Assembly: GCF_001570545.1 (NCBI RefSeq) | Contig: NZ_BBXD01000013.1 | Location: 186,001 to 250,000 of the forward strand | Length of the DNA stretch: 64,000 nt | DNA from: Herbidospora mongoliensis | GTDB lineage: Bacteria; Actinomycetota; Actinomycetes; Streptosporangiales; Streptosporangiaceae | Direction of reading: 5' to 3' | Part shown: piece after piece, positions 24,743 to 33,857 of the stretch | Position numbering within the stretch: position 1 is the stretch's first letter | Layout: the number at the start of each line of letters is the position of its first letter | Position numbers and translations under genes: made by a program | Notes under the pieces: model-generated | What the model was told of the DNA's origin: nothing | The model's input: only the letters and a program-made list of their open reading frames with translations | Databases searched by the model: none

Positions 24743-25555
24743 TCACGGCTTTGACGGCTTCTGTTCGGTGATGACGGTGTAACCGCGGTCCTTGGCGAAA
24801 GGCGCGGTCTTGGGAGCCTGGGTGTAGATCGGCTGGGCGCCTCCGGCCGCCAGGTCCTCGTAGGGCTTCGCGGTGGCGCCCCACGTGCGCGCCGACACGT
24901 TGGTGACGGCGGCGGCCCCACCGCTGACGCTCTCGACCGTGATGATGAACCGGCGGCTCACCCCCGGCCGCACGTCGTCGACGAAGGCGGTGCCCCCGCC
25001 GATCAGCTTGCCGGCGGCGTCGCGCAGCAGCCCGGTCACCACCAGGCTCCCGGCCGGACGCTGGAACGGCGACTCGACATAACCGGTGATCAGGTAGGAC
25101 GAGGCGCTCAGCTTCTCGGTCGACACGCGCTGCACCGGGAACGACTTGTACGCCGACGGCACCCGCGCCGCCTGGTGCCAGGAGGCCGGCTTGTAGTCGA
25201 TCTTCACGCTGACCGGCTTCTCCACCGCCAGCGCCTCCCCGGTGAACGCCATCGCCCCACCCGGGGCGACCACGTCGAGCGGCTGCTCCATCCGGACGAC
25301 CTCCTTGCCTGCGGCGTCCTTCCCGGTGATCGTGGCGACCGCGTTCTCCCCGAAGTGCCACTTGTTGCCGTTGTTGAGCACGGCGGCCCAGTTCACCAGG
25401 TAACCGCCGCTGGCCTGCACGACCGAGGAGGTCTGCTCCTTCAGCGCGAGCGGGGCGAGTTCGGTCTTCTTGGCCTCTTCGTCACTCGAGCACCCGGAAA
25501 CCAGGAGCGTCACGGAGAGGAGCGACAGGGCCAGGGCTGTCATACGGTGCGTCAC
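24743..25555 (-). CDS. Lipoprotein of unknown function
   Basis: The N-terminus MTHRMTALALSLLSVTLLVSGC is a clear lipoprotein signal with lipobox LVSGC. The mature part (about 250 residues) is beta-rich and soluble, with phrases such as VNWAAVLNNGNKWHFGENAV and ITGYVESPFQRPAGSLVVTGLLRD that suggest two Ig-like or FxLYD-like repeats. The GTG at 25555 gives a good signal peptide; the internal ATG at 25543 is possible. No ligand can be named. Confidence 0.75.
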   Translation of the reverse strand: MTHRMTALALSLLSVTLLVSGCSSDEEAKKTELAPLALKEQTSSVVQASGGYLVNWAAVLNNGNKWHFGENAVATITGKDAAGKEVVRMEQPLDVVAPGGAMAFTGEALAVEKPVSVKIDYKPASWHQAARVPSAYKSFPVQRVSTEKLSASSYLITGYVESPFQRPAGSLVVTGLLRDAAGKLIGGGTAFVDDVRPGVSRRFIITVESVSGGAAAVTNVSARTWGATAKPYEDLAAGGAQPIYTQAPKTAPFAKDRGYTVITEQKPSKP

Positions 25556-25618
25556 CAGGCCGTGATAACTCGTGCGCGCGTCCCGTTCACCTCGACCCGC
25601 CAACCGCGGACCCAATCT

Positions 25619-27229
25619 TTAACGCGCGCGGACGACCCGCCCCTCGTCCCAGACGGGCTCTGACGATTCGTAGACCTTCCCATCGGCGCCGAAGACCAGG
25701 TAGCGATCGAAGTCGTCGGCGAACCAGCGGTCGTGCGTGACGGCCAGAACCGTGCCCTCGAAGGCCTCCAGACCCTCCTGGAGCGCCTCGGCGCTGGCCA
25801 GGTCGAGGTTGTCGGTCGGCTCGTCAAGCAGCAGCAGCGTGGTGCCCGACAGTTCGAGCAGCAGGATCTGGAACCGGGCCTGCTGACCGCCCGACAGGGT
25901 CTCGAAGCGCTGCTCGGCGATGGTCCCGGCCAGCTCGTAGCGGGACAGGGCCTTCATGGCCTCGTTCTTGAGCCGGGCGTGCTCGTTCATCACGATGTCG
26001 ACCGGGGTGCGCTTCATCAGCTCGGGATGAGAGTGGGTCTGGGCGAAGTGCCCGGGGACCACCCGCGCGCCCAGCCGCGCGACTCCGGTGTGGTTCACGT
26101 CGCCGCCGTTCAGCAGCCGGAGGAAGTGGGACTTCCCGGAGCCGTTCGAGCCGAGGATGGCGACCCTTTCGCCGTACCAGACCTCCAGGTCGAAGGGCTT
26201 CATCAGGCCGGTCAGCTCCAGGCCCTCACAGATGACGGCCCGCTTGCCGGTACGGCCGCCGCGCAGGCGCATGGTGATCTGCTGCTCCCTCGCCGACACC
26301 TCGGGCGGGCCGGCCTCCTCGAACCGGCGCAGCCGGGTCAACGCGGCGTTGTAGGGGGCGGCCATGCCGTCGTTGTAGGCGGCCTTCTGCTTGAGCATGA
26401 CGACCAGGCGCTTGATCTTGGCGTGCTCCTCGTCCCAGCGGCGGCGCAGCTCGTCGAGGCGCTCGTTGCGGTCGCGGCGGGCCTGGGCGTAGGTGCCGAA
26501 GCCCCCGCCGTGGATCCAGACGTTGCCGCCCTCGACGGTGACGATGCGGTCGGCGGCGTTGGCGAGGAGCTGACGGTCGTGCGAGACCAGCAGGACGGTC
26601 TTCTGGGTCTCCCTGAGGGCCTGTTCGAGCCAGAGCTTGCCCGGTACGTCGAGATAGTTGTCGGGCTCGTCGAGAAGGAGGACCTGGTCGGGCCCGCGCA
26701 GCAGCGCCTCCAGGACCAGCCGCTTCTGCTCACCACCGCTGAGCGTGTTGACCTCGCGGTATTTACAGCCGTCGTACGAGATCCCCAGAGCCGCCATCGT
26801 GCAGGTGTCCCAGAGGACCTCGATGTCGTAGCCGCCCGCGTCGGTGTAGTCGGTGATCGCCTGGGCGTAGCGCATCTGGGTCTTCTCGTCGTCGCGCTCC
26901 ATCATCAGGAGCTCGATCTTGGCCAGATGGGCGGCGGCCTCCCTGACCCGCGCCGGGGCGACCGAGACGAGCAGGTCGTGGACGGTCCGCTCGTCGCGGA
27001 TGCTGCCGATGAACTGGCGCATCACCCCGAGGCCGCCGGAACTGGCGACCGAGCCGTCGACCGCCTGGATGTCACCGGCGATCAGGCGCATGAGCGTGGT
27101 CTTCCCCGCGCCGTTGGGACCCACGAGCGCCGCCTTGACGCCTTCGCCGACGCGGAAGGAGACGTCGTTGAGCAGTGGCCGCCCATCGGGGAGGACATGG
27201 GTGATATGGGCGATCTCGACGTGGGCCAT
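25619..27229 (-). CDS. ABC-F family ATPase (ribosome-associated, no transmembrane part)
   Basis: The 536-residue protein has two ABC cassettes in tandem. Walker A motifs are GPNGAGKTT and GSNGSGKSH; signatures are LSGGEQKR and LSGGQQAR; both Walker B motifs (LLLDEPD and LLLDEPTDNLD) are intact. Between them is the charged linker typical of ABC-F factors, and there are no membrane helices. Members act on ribosomes as translation factors or antibiotic-resistance proteins; which of these applies is unknown. I chose the ATG at 27229 (MAHVEIAHITH) over an upstream TTG at 27265. Confidence 0.9.
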   Translation of the reverse strand: MAHVEIAHITHVLPDGRPLLNDVSFRVGEGVKAALVGPNGAGKTTLMRLIAGDIQAVDGSVASSGGLGVMRQFIGSIRDERTVHDLLVSVAPARVREAAAHLAKIELLMMERDDEKTQMRYAQAITDYTDAGGYDIEVLWDTCTMAALGISYDGCKYREVNTLSGGEQKRLVLEALLRGPDQVLLLDEPDNYLDVPGKLWLEQALRETQKTVLLVSHDRQLLANAADRIVTVEGGNVWIHGGGFGTYAQARRDRNERLDELRRRWDEEHAKIKRLVVMLKQKAAYNDGMAAPYNAALTRLRRFEEAGPPEVSAREQQITMRLRGGRTGKRAVICEGLELTGLMKPFDLEVWYGERVAILGSNGSGKSHFLRLLNGGDVNHTGVARLGARVVPGHFAQTHSHPELMKRTPVDIVMNEHARLKNEAMKALSRYELAGTIAEQRFETLSGGQQARFQILLLELSGTTLLLLDEPTDNLDLASAEALQEGLEAFEGTVLAVTHDRWFADDFDRYLVFGADGKVYESSEPVWDEGRVVRAR

Positions 27230-27290
27230 GGATCGAGGGTATTGAGACGGGAGATCGGGTGCCAACAGTTATCCCACCGGAACTTGACTG

Positions 27291-27304
27291 ACCGATTTGT
27301 CGGT
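27291..27304. promoter_or_regulatory. Inverted repeat between the ABC-F and SDR genes, possible operator
   Basis: ACCGA-TTTG-TCGGT lies directly upstream of the first SDR start and 5 nt downstream of a TTGACT hexamer (27284-27289). It resembles short TetR-type sites. No regulator gene is adjacent, so this is only a candidate. Confidence 0.35.
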
Positions 27305-27305
27305 T

Positions 27306-28034
27306 ATGTCTCATATGAGATCTGTACTGATTACCGGCTCGACCGACGGCATCGGCGCCGAGAGCGCCCGCGTGTTCGGGGCCCAGGGCGACGACGTGAT
27401 CGTCTCCGGCCGCGACGCCAGCAAGGGCGCGATGGTGGTCGACGAGATCGTCCAGAACGGCGGTTCGGCCCGCTTCATCCCGGCCGACCTGTCCAGCCTC
27501 GACGCGCTCCACGATCTCGCCGCCGAGGCGGGCGACGTCGACGTGCTCGTCAACAACGCCGGGATGGCCCCGGTGTCCGCGACCGTCGGCCAGGACGCCG
27601 GCGTCTTCGACAAGACCTTCGCGCTCAACATCAGGGCGCCCTACTTCCTCACCCAGGCGGTGGCCCCCGGCATGCTGGAGCGCGGACGCGGCGCGATCGT
27701 GAACGTCTCCAGCGTGGCCGCCTCGGTGGCCGTGCCGCTCATGTCCGTCTACTCCGCCACCAAGGCCGCGCTCAGCGAGCTCACCCGCACGTGGGCGGCC
27801 GAGTTCGCCGACCGGGGCGTCCGGGTCAACGCGGTCGCGCCCGGCCCGGTCGAGACCGCGATGTTCCACTCGATGACGCCGGAGAAGGCCAAGGAGTTCA
27901 ACGAGGCCACGATGCTGAACCGGGCCGCGACCACCCGGGAGGTCGCCGACGTGGTGGCGTTCCTGGCCTCCGACAAGGCCTCGTACATGACCGGGGCAGT
28001 CGTGCCGGTCGACGGCGGCGGCACAGCACTGTAG
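27306..28034 (+). CDS. SDR family NAD(P)-dependent oxidoreductase
   Basis: Classical short-chain dehydrogenase of 242 residues. Cofactor motif TGSTDGIG is near the N-terminus, NNAG at the expected place, catalytic Ser in NVSSVA and Tyr/Lys in YSATK. The C-terminus VVPVDGGGTAL is standard for the family. The substrate is not predictable. The ATG at 27306 is preferred; ATG 27312 is also possible. Its stop codon overlaps the ribosome site of the next SDR gene, so the pair is an operon. Confidence 0.88.
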   Translation: MSHMRSVLITGSTDGIGAESARVFGAQGDDVIVSGRDASKGAMVVDEIVQNGGSARFIPADLSSLDALHDLAAEAGDVDVLVNNAGMAPVSATVGQDAGVFDKTFALNIRAPYFLTQAVAPGMLERGRGAIVNVSSVAASVAVPLMSVYSATKAALSELTRTWAAEFADRGVRVNAVAPGPVETAMFHSMTPEKAKEFNEATMLNRAATTREVADVVAFLASDKASYMTGAVVPVDGGGTAL

Positions 28035-28042
28035 GAGATGTC

Positions 28043-28786
28043 ATGCTGCCGGATCTGACCAAGGAGTTCCTCGGCCGCCGGGCCGTGGTGACCGGAGGCT
28101 CCCAGGGCATCGGCGCCGCCGTCGCCCGGCGCCTGATCGACGGGGGCGCGCAGGTCGTGGTGACCGCCCGCCATCGCGCGCCCGAGACACCGGACGACGC
28201 GACGTTCGTCAACGGCGACCTGGCTTCGTCCGACGGCGTCGAATCGACGGCCGGGGAGGCGCTGGGGGTGCTCGGCGGCTGCGACATCCTGGTCAACAAC
28301 GCCGGCTCGATGGAGGTCCACCCCGAAGGCGCGGCCGAGATGCCCGACGAGGCCTGGCAGGACTCGATCGACATCAACTTCCTGTCGGCGGTACGGATGA
28401 CGGCCGCCCTGATGCCCGCACTGCGGCGATCCGATTCCGCCGCGATCGTGAACGTGTCCTCAGCCGGTCTCGGCGCGTCACCGGGGCCGATGGCGCACTA
28501 TCGGGCGGCCAAGGCGGCGCTGAACACCTATACGCGATCACTGGCGCAGGAGCTCGCGCCCCAGGGCATCAGGGTGACGATCGTGACTCCCGGACCGGTG
28601 CACACACCCGGGGCCGACCGGGTGCGGGAGGCTCTCGGCAACCCGCCGGAGGCCTCGGCGGTCCCGCTGGGGCGATTGGGTGAGCCGTCGGAGGTGGCGG
28701 AACTGGTCGCGATGCTCGCGTCGGACCGGGGACGGTGGATGACGGGGGCCAACTACTTCGTCGACGGCGGGGCCCGGTCGCTCTAA
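28043..28786 (+). CDS. SDR family oxidoreductase, second of a tandem pair
   Basis: A 247-residue classical SDR with TGGSQGIG, NNAG, Ser in NVSSAG and YRAAK, ending NYFVDGGARSL. It has AGGAG 5 nt before the ATG at 28043 and follows the first SDR by 8 nt. The two proteins are clearly related but not close copies, so they may act on successive or alternative substrates. The stop codon overlaps that of the convergent LysE gene by a few bases. Confidence 0.88.
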   Translation: MLPDLTKEFLGRRAVVTGGSQGIGAAVARRLIDGGAQVVVTARHRAPETPDDATFVNGDLASSDGVESTAGEALGVLGGCDILVNNAGSMEVHPEGAAEMPDEAWQDSIDINFLSAVRMTAALMPALRRSDSAAIVNVSSAGLGASPGPMAHYRAAKAALNTYTRSLAQELAPQGIRVTIVTPGPVHTPGADRVREALGNPPEASAVPLGRLGEPSEVAELVAMLASDRGRWMTGANYFVDGGARSL

Positions 28787-29415
28787 CGGGTCGACTCCTG
28801 GACGAGCCGGGCCGCCAACGCCGCGAAGACTCCGGCCGAGATGCGCTCCATCCACGTGCGGAAGCCGGGGCGGCGGGCGATGCGCTCCGACAGGTGGCCG
28901 GACAGCAGGCCGGCCGTGCCGTCGACCATGAGGCCGACCACGATGAAGGTCAGGCCGAGCAGGAGCATCTGGATCGTGACCGGCCAGGCGTGCTCGCCCC
29001 TGGTGACGAACTGGGGGACGAAGGCCAGGTAGAACAGGATGATCTTCGGGTTGGCCAGGTTGGTGAGCGTGGCCATCACATAGGTCCGGCGCAGCGACCG
29101 CCTCGGGACCTCCTGTGCCTCAAGCGGGTCGCGGCTGCCCTTCCAGGTCGTGTACGCCAGGTACAGCAGCACCGCCGCACCCGCGATCCTGACGACGGTG
29201 AGCGCCTCGGGGGCCTTGGTGATCAGATATCCGAGCCCGAAGGCGGCGGCCACGGTGTGGACCGCCAGTCCGGTGGACATTCCGAGGGCGGCGAGAAGGC
29301 CCGCCCGGCGCCCGGCGGCGACGCCGTTGGTGATGATGAACAGCAGGTCGGGCCCGGGGGCGAGGCTGAGCAGGAGCGTCGCGACCGCGAAAGCCGCCAG
29401 GAGGTGGGCGTCCAT
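28783..29415 (-). CDS. LysE/RhtB family amino-acid exporter
   Basis: The 210-residue membrane protein has about six hydrophobic segments and the family signature near the start: LLLSLAPGPDLLFIITNGVAAGRRAGL. A later LTNLANPKIILFYLAFVPQF is also typical. It should export amino acids or related metabolites with proton exchange; the substrate is unknown. The ATG at 29415 gives the usual MDAHLLAAFAVATLLL start. Confidence 0.88.
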   Translation of the reverse strand: MDAHLLAAFAVATLLLSLAPGPDLLFIITNGVAAGRRAGLLAALGMSTGLAVHTVAAAFGLGYLITKAPEALTVVRIAGAAVLLYLAYTTWKGSRDPLEAQEVPRRSLRRTYVMATLTNLANPKIILFYLAFVPQFVTRGEHAWPVTIQMLLLGLTFIVVGLMVDGTAGLLSGHLSERIARRPGFRTWMERISAGVFAALAARLVQESTR

Positions 29416-29537
29416 GGGGTCATGATGACGGATGACGCGACGAATGCGCAGATCCCGGGTGGCGATCAAGGCTCCGACGACGAGTGATCGCCCTCCCGGC
29501 GGGGGTTCGGCCACTCTCCCAGTGGGATGATCTTCGG

Positions 29538-30338
29538 GTGGAATTAGCCCGACATGAACGTGTTCGCCGGTTCCTCGAACGCCCCGACGTCCAGCGTGCC
29601 CTGATAGTCGTCATCGTCGTCAACGCGATCACCATCGGCTGCGAGACCAGTGCCACCCTGATGGCCCATGCCGGTGGACTGCTCGTCACCATCGACCACA
29701 TCGCGCTGGCCATCTTCGGGGCGGAGATCCTCGCCCGGCTCTACGCCTACCGCCGATCGTTCTTCGCCGATCCATGGAACTGGTTCGACACGATCATCGT
29801 CGTGGCCTCGCTCATCCCCCACGCGGGACCCGCCTCGGTGTTGCGGTCGTTGCGGATCCTGCGGGCGCTGCGGCTGGTGTCGGCCGTGCCCAGCATGAAG
29901 CGGGTGGTGGGGGCGCTGCTCACGGCGGTGCCGGGGATGGCCTCGATCATCGGGCTGCTGGTGCTGATGATCTATGTGTCGGCGGTGATAGCGACCACCC
30001 TGTTCGGTGAGGTCGTGCCCGCGCGGTTCGACGAGCTGCCCGACTCGCTGTTCACGCTGTTCCAGATCATGACCGGGGACGACTGGGGGACGGTTGCCAA
30101 AGAGGTCATGGCGCACAAGCCGTGGGCGTGGGTGTTCTTCATCTCGTACATCCTGATCTCGACTTTCGTCGCACTTAATCTTTTCATCGCGGTTGTGGTC
30201 AACGCCATGAACGACGCCGAACCCTCGCCGTCGGAGGAGCTGGCCCAGGCCGAGTTGGTCGAACTCCGTGAGGAGGTCGCCTCGCTCCATGCCAAACTCG
30301 ATCTTCTTCTTGAACGTGGAACCGTACGCCGGCGCTGA
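29538..30338 (+). CDS. Single-domain voltage-gated cation channel (bacterial Nav/Cav type)
   Basis: The protein (266 residues from the GTG at 29538) has six transmembrane segments. S4 reads VLRSLRILRALRLV, with Arg at every third position (103, 106, 109, 112), the voltage sensor. The pore loop is FTLFQIMTGDDWGTV with filter TGDDW at 179-183, unlike the LESWS filter of NaChBac and closer to the TGEDW of eukaryotic calcium-channel repeats. S6 ends with AMNDAE and an acidic coiled-coil tail (ELVELREEVASLHAKLDLLLE) that should tetramerise the channel. A GTG at 29484 would extend the N-terminus by 18 residues. Confidence 0.88.
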   Translation: MELARHERVRRFLERPDVQRALIVVIVVNAITIGCETSATLMAHAGGLLVTIDHIALAIFGAEILARLYAYRRSFFADPWNWFDTIIVVASLIPHAGPASVLRSLRILRALRLVSAVPSMKRVVGALLTAVPGMASIIGLLVLMIYVSAVIATTLFGEVVPARFDELPDSLFTLFQIMTGDDWGTVAKEVMAHKPWAWVFFISYILISTFVALNLFIAVVVNAMNDAEPSPSEELAQAELVELREEVASLHAKLDLLLERGTVRRR

Positions 30339-30383
30339 GCGTTCTGGGGTGCGGCGGAAACGGCCAACTCGACAGGAGAAAAC

Positions 30384-31271
30384 GTGGTCTTCAAACGGAT
30401 GCTGAGCGCATTCGGCGTCGGCGCCCCCTCAGTGGACACCGTCCTGCACAACCCCCGCACTCAGCCCGGAGGCGCCCTTTCCGGCGAGGTCCGGATCAAG
30501 GGTGGCGAGGTCGACGCGGAGATCGAGCACATCACCCTGACCCTCGTCGCACGGGTCGAGATCGAGCACAGCGAAGGCGAGAGCAGCGGGCTGCGCGAGT
30601 TCTTCGGCGCCCCGGTCTCCGGGCCGTTCACGCTCAGGAAGGGCGAAGACCGGACCATCCCGTTCCAGCTCCCGGTGCCGTGGGAGACGCCCATCAGTGA
30701 GGGCATGCGTGGCATGGCGATCGGTGTGCGCACCGAGCTGGCCATCGCCAAGGCCGTCGACAAGGGCGACCTGGACATGGTCGAGGTGACGCCGCTGCCC
30801 TCGCAGCGTTACGTGCTGGAGGCGCTGTCGCGGCTGGGCTTCCACTTCCGCTCCGCCGACCTGGAGGCCGGTCACATCGGCGGCTCCCGCCAGACGCTGC
30901 CGTTCTACCAGGAGATCGAGTTCACCTCCCACCAGTACGGCGAGATCGAGGTGACCTTCATCTCCGACGCCCACCACCTGGAGGTCGTGATCGAGGGCGG
31001 CCACGACGCGATCGGCCGCTTCCCGACCACGCATGACGAGGCCGTCCGCACCGACTGGGCCTCGGTCTTCGGCAACTGGCTGTCCCAACGCTCCTACGGC
31101 GGCCACCACGGCGGTCACGGCGGGGGCCACTACGGGCGCCACGACGACGACCATCACGGTGGCGTGGGAATGGGCGGCGTCGTCGCGGGCGCGGCGGCGG
31201 GCGTCGTCGGCGGCCTGATCCTGGGCGAGGTCGTGGAAGAGGTCTTCGAGGACGTCTTCGAAGAGGAGTGA
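30384..31271 (+). CDS. spo0M: Spo0M-like sporulation-control (arrestin-fold) protein with His-rich, glycine-zipper tail
   Basis: The first 225 residues match the Spo0M family: MVFKRMLSAFGVGAPSVDTVL, then two beta-sandwich halves with LSGEVRIKGG and PFQLPVPWETP. Spo0M affects sporulation and division in bacilli; in actinomycetes its role is less clear. After about residue 235 there is a His/Gly-rich stretch (GGHHGGHGGGHYGRHDDDHHGG), a Gly/Ala hydrophobic segment and an acidic end VEEVFEDVFEEE, which may bind metal and membrane. The GTG at 30384 has AGGAG 5 nt upstream. Confidence 0.85.
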   Translation: MVFKRMLSAFGVGAPSVDTVLHNPRTQPGGALSGEVRIKGGEVDAEIEHITLTLVARVEIEHSEGESSGLREFFGAPVSGPFTLRKGEDRTIPFQLPVPWETPISEGMRGMAIGVRTELAIAKAVDKGDLDMVEVTPLPSQRYVLEALSRLGFHFRSADLEAGHIGGSRQTLPFYQEIEFTSHQYGEIEVTFISDAHHLEVVIEGGHDAIGRFPTTHDEAVRTDWASVFGNWLSQRSYGGHHGGHGGGHYGRHDDDHHGGVGMGGVVAGAAAGVVGGLILGEVVEEVFEDVFEEE

Positions 31272-31322
31272 TCACGTACCGGGATCTGAACCAGGTCCCG
31301 GTGACGATGACGACAGGCACAG

Positions 31323-31351
31323 ACGGCGGTCGCCCACCCGGTGACCGCCGT
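31323..31351 (+). terminator. spo0M: Hairpin downstream of spo0M
   Basis: ACGGCGGTC (31323-31331) and GACCGCCGT (31343-31351) form a 9-bp perfect stem with an 11-nt loop, 52 nt after the spo0M stop. It has no U-run. Termination or attenuation is likely, which also argues against the downstream small ORF starting at 31268. Confidence 0.5.
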
Positions 31352-31357
31352 TCGCAT

Positions 31358-31639
31358 GTGCGAGGCAGGACACCGTTGCTCCTCGCGGTCGCCACGGCCG
31401 CGCAGCCGGCGTTCAATCCGGCCGCGCGGAAGGACCGGCTGCGGTTCCTGATCTCGATCCTCGGGGGCGAGATCGACCCCGAGTTCGCCGGGATCGCGGC
31501 CCTTCTCGGGACCTCCAAGGACGGATGTCCGCTGGCCGACCCGCATCTGGTCGTCCCGGGAGATCTGTGCGGGGGACGCCAGATCAGTGGGATCACCCGG
31601 ATCAGGATCCGGTCCGACGATCAGCTCTGGAACGGCTGA
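31358..31639 (+). CDS. Small hypothetical protein upstream of the MurG paralogue
   Basis: A 93-residue frame from a GTG at 31358 (start uncertain; the frame is open back to 31268) has strongly G/C-biased third positions, as real genes here do. The product contains RLRFLISILGGEIDPEFAGIA and ends RIRIRSDDQLWNG. I recognise no domain, and there is no convincing ribosome site. It may be real, but evidence is codon usage alone. Confidence 0.4.
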   Translation: MRGRTPLLLAVATAAQPAFNPAARKDRLRFLISILGGEIDPEFAGIAALLGTSKDGCPLADPHLVVPGDLCGGRQISGITRIRIRSDDQLWNG

Positions 31640-31662
31640 CGGCCGGTGCGCTGCTATCGTCC

Positions 31663-32820
31663 GTGACCGTGATCTTCGAGAGCGACGACGCCCCTTTCCG
31701 GCTGATTGTCTCCGGCGGCGGTACCGGCGGGCACACCTTCCCCGCGCTGACCACCGTCCGGGCGCTGCGGGCCCGGATGGGCGCGCGCGGGCTGGAGGTG
31801 CTGTGGGTCGGGGCGGCCGGCAGCCTGGAGGAACGGGTGGCGACGGCGGAGGGGATCGCGTTCGCCTCGGTGGCGACCGGGAAGGTCCGCCGGGCCCGGA
31901 GCGTGCTCGGGATGCTGTCGGCGGAGAACGTCCGGGACATGTTCCGGGTGCCGCTCGGGGTGTTCCAGGCCCGCTCGATCGTCCGCCGGTTCCGTCCTGA
32001 CGTGGTCCTGGGCACCGGCGGTTACGTCGCCGTCCCGGTCGGCGTGGCCGCGCGGGTGTGCCGGGTGCCGTTGGTCATCCACGAGCAGACGGTCCGGCTC
32101 GGGCTGGCCAACCGGGTGCTCGCGCGCGGGGCGGCCCGCGTCGCGGTGACGGCCGAGGCGTCGCTGGAGCTGCTGTCGGCCGCCGCGCGCAAACGGGCCG
32201 TGGTGACCGGCAACCCGGTCCGCGCCGAAGTGCTGACCGGACGGGCCGACCGCGCCCCGGTCGACGGCTTCGACCTCGCCCTGCCGACCGTGTACGTGAC
32301 CGGCGGCGCGCAGGGCTCCCGGCAGATCAACCAGCTCGTCACGGCCATCCTGCCGTGGCTGCTGGAGCGCGCGAACGTCATCCACCAGTGCGGCCCGGCG
32401 GAGGAGCCGCAGGTCACCGCGGCGGCCCAGGCGCTGCCGCCGGAGTTGGCTGCCCGCTACCGGGTGCAGGGGTTCGTCGGCGCCGAACTGCCCGACGTGC
32501 TCGCCCTGGCCGACGTGGTGATCTCCCGCAGCGGCGCGGGCACCATCGCCGAGGTCACCGCCCTGGGCAAGGCGGCCGTACTGATCCCGCTGGCCACCTC
32601 GGCCGGGAACGAGCAGGCGCACAACGCCACCCACCTGCACCAGGCGGGCGCGGCGGTCGCGATGCTCGGCGAGGTCACCGCCGAAGGGCTGCGCGCGGCC
32701 ATCGCCCCGCTTCTGGCCGAACCCGCCCGCCGCGTGGCCCTCGCCACCCAGGCCCGAGGCCACGGCCGCCCCGACGCCGCCGAACGCCTGACCGACGCCG
32801 TCCTGTCGGCCGCCCGATAA
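31663..32820 (+). CDS. MurG-like UDP-N-acetylglucosamine transferase (stand-alone paralogue)
   Basis: The 385-residue protein has the MurG signatures GGGTGGHTFPAL near the N-terminus, LGTGGYVAVP, and the nucleotide-sugar site SRSGAGTIAEVTALGKAAVLIPL. MurG adds GlcNAc to lipid I to make lipid II at the inner face of the membrane. The usual murG lies in the division and cell wall cluster, and none of those genes are here, so this is probably a second copy with a specialised role, for example in sporulation wall or glycolipid synthesis. Start GTG 31663; a -10-like TATCGT lies just upstream, suggesting a near-leaderless transcript. Confidence 0.85.
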   Translation: MTVIFESDDAPFRLIVSGGGTGGHTFPALTTVRALRARMGARGLEVLWVGAAGSLEERVATAEGIAFASVATGKVRRARSVLGMLSAENVRDMFRVPLGVFQARSIVRRFRPDVVLGTGGYVAVPVGVAARVCRVPLVIHEQTVRLGLANRVLARGAARVAVTAEASLELLSAAARKRAVVTGNPVRAEVLTGRADRAPVDGFDLALPTVYVTGGAQGSRQINQLVTAILPWLLERANVIHQCGPAEEPQVTAAAQALPPELAARYRVQGFVGAELPDVLALADVVISRSGAGTIAEVTALGKAAVLIPLATSAGNEQAHNATHLHQAGAAVAMLGEVTAEGLRAAIAPLLAEPARRVALATQARGHGRPDAAERLTDAVLSAAR

Positions 32821-32825
32821 AACCG

Positions 32826-33857
32826 TCACGCCGGATAGGCGTGCGTCTCGGTGGCTTTGACCGCTACCCAGATCTCCCGCCCCGGAGTGAGGTCGAGCTC
32901 GGCCACGGCCGCCGGAGTCACGTCGGCGGCGACCGCGACCGGGCCGTCGATGTGGACGCGGATGTTGTCGCCATGTCGTTCTATGCCGTCGATCCGGCCC
33001 TCCCACAGGTTGCGGGGGCTGCCGTCCGGGCGGGCGCGGTAGAGGGCGACGGCGCGCGGGGGAAAGGCCACGAACGCCGGGCCGGTCACATGTTCCTCGG
33101 TCGTGAAGGCCAGGTCGCCGACCCGCACCCGGTCTCCGTCTCCCTCGCCCCGGTAGAGGTTGAGGCCGACGAGCCGCGCCACGTAGTCGGTGCGCGGCCG
33201 GCGCGCGATCTCGGCAGGCGATCCCTCCTGGACCACCGTCCCGTTCTCGATGACCACGAGCCGGTCGGCCAGGACCATCGCGTCGAGCGGATCGTGGGTG
33301 ACCAGCACGGTCGCGCCGTCGAACCCCGTCAGGCGGCGGCGGAGCTCGGAGCGGATCTCCAGCCGGGTGTGCGCGTCGAGGGCCGCCAGCGGCTCGTCGA
33401 GAAGCAGCAGGCGCGGCTCCACCGCGAGGGCTCGGGCCAGCGCGACACGTTGGGCCTGTCCGCCGGAGAGGCGCCGGGGGCGTACAGAGGAGAACTCCGA
33501 CAGGCCCATGCGGTCGAGCAGTTCCCGCGCCTTGAGACGGGCCTCGGCTTTGGACGCACCATGGCAGCGGGGACCGAAGGCCACGTTGTCGAGCGCCGAC
33601 AGGTGCGGGAACAGCAGGTAGTCCTGGAACACGACGCCGATGGGCCGCCGTTCGGCCGGCCGGCGTTCGATGCGGTCGCCGTCGAGGTCGATCCACCCCT
33701 CGGTCAGCGGGGTCAGCCCGGCCAGGGCGCGCAGGGCGGTCGTCTTCCCGGCCCCGTTGGGGCCCAGCAGCGTGACGACCTCGCCCCGCCCGACCGTCAG
33801 GTCGAGATCGAGGCGGAACGACGGCCGCTGGACGACGATGCGCGCGCTCAACGTCAT
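32826..33857 (-). CDS. modC: Molybdate ABC transporter ATP-binding protein
   Basis: The 343-residue protein has Walker A GPNGAGKTT, signature LSGGQAQR and Walker B LLLDEPLAALD, followed by a C-terminal TOBE-like domain (about 280-343), which in ModC can sense molybdate. The ATG at 33857 overlaps the modB stop as ATGA. It is the last gene of modABC and energises molybdate import. Confidence 0.92.
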   Translation of the reverse strand: MTLSARIVVQRPSFRLDLDLTVGRGEVVTLLGPNGAGKTTALRALAGLTPLTEGWIDLDGDRIERRPAERRPIGVVFQDYLLFPHLSALDNVAFGPRCHGASKAEARLKARELLDRMGLSEFSSVRPRRLSGGQAQRVALARALAVEPRLLLLDEPLAALDAHTRLEIRSELRRRLTGFDGATVLVTHDPLDAMVLADRLVVIENGTVVQEGSPAEIARRPRTDYVARLVGLNLYRGEGDGDRVRVGDLAFTTEEHVTGPAFVAFPPRAVALYRARPDGSPRNLWEGRIDGIERHGDNIRVHIDGPVAVAADVTPAAVAELDLTPGREIWVAVKATETHAYPA

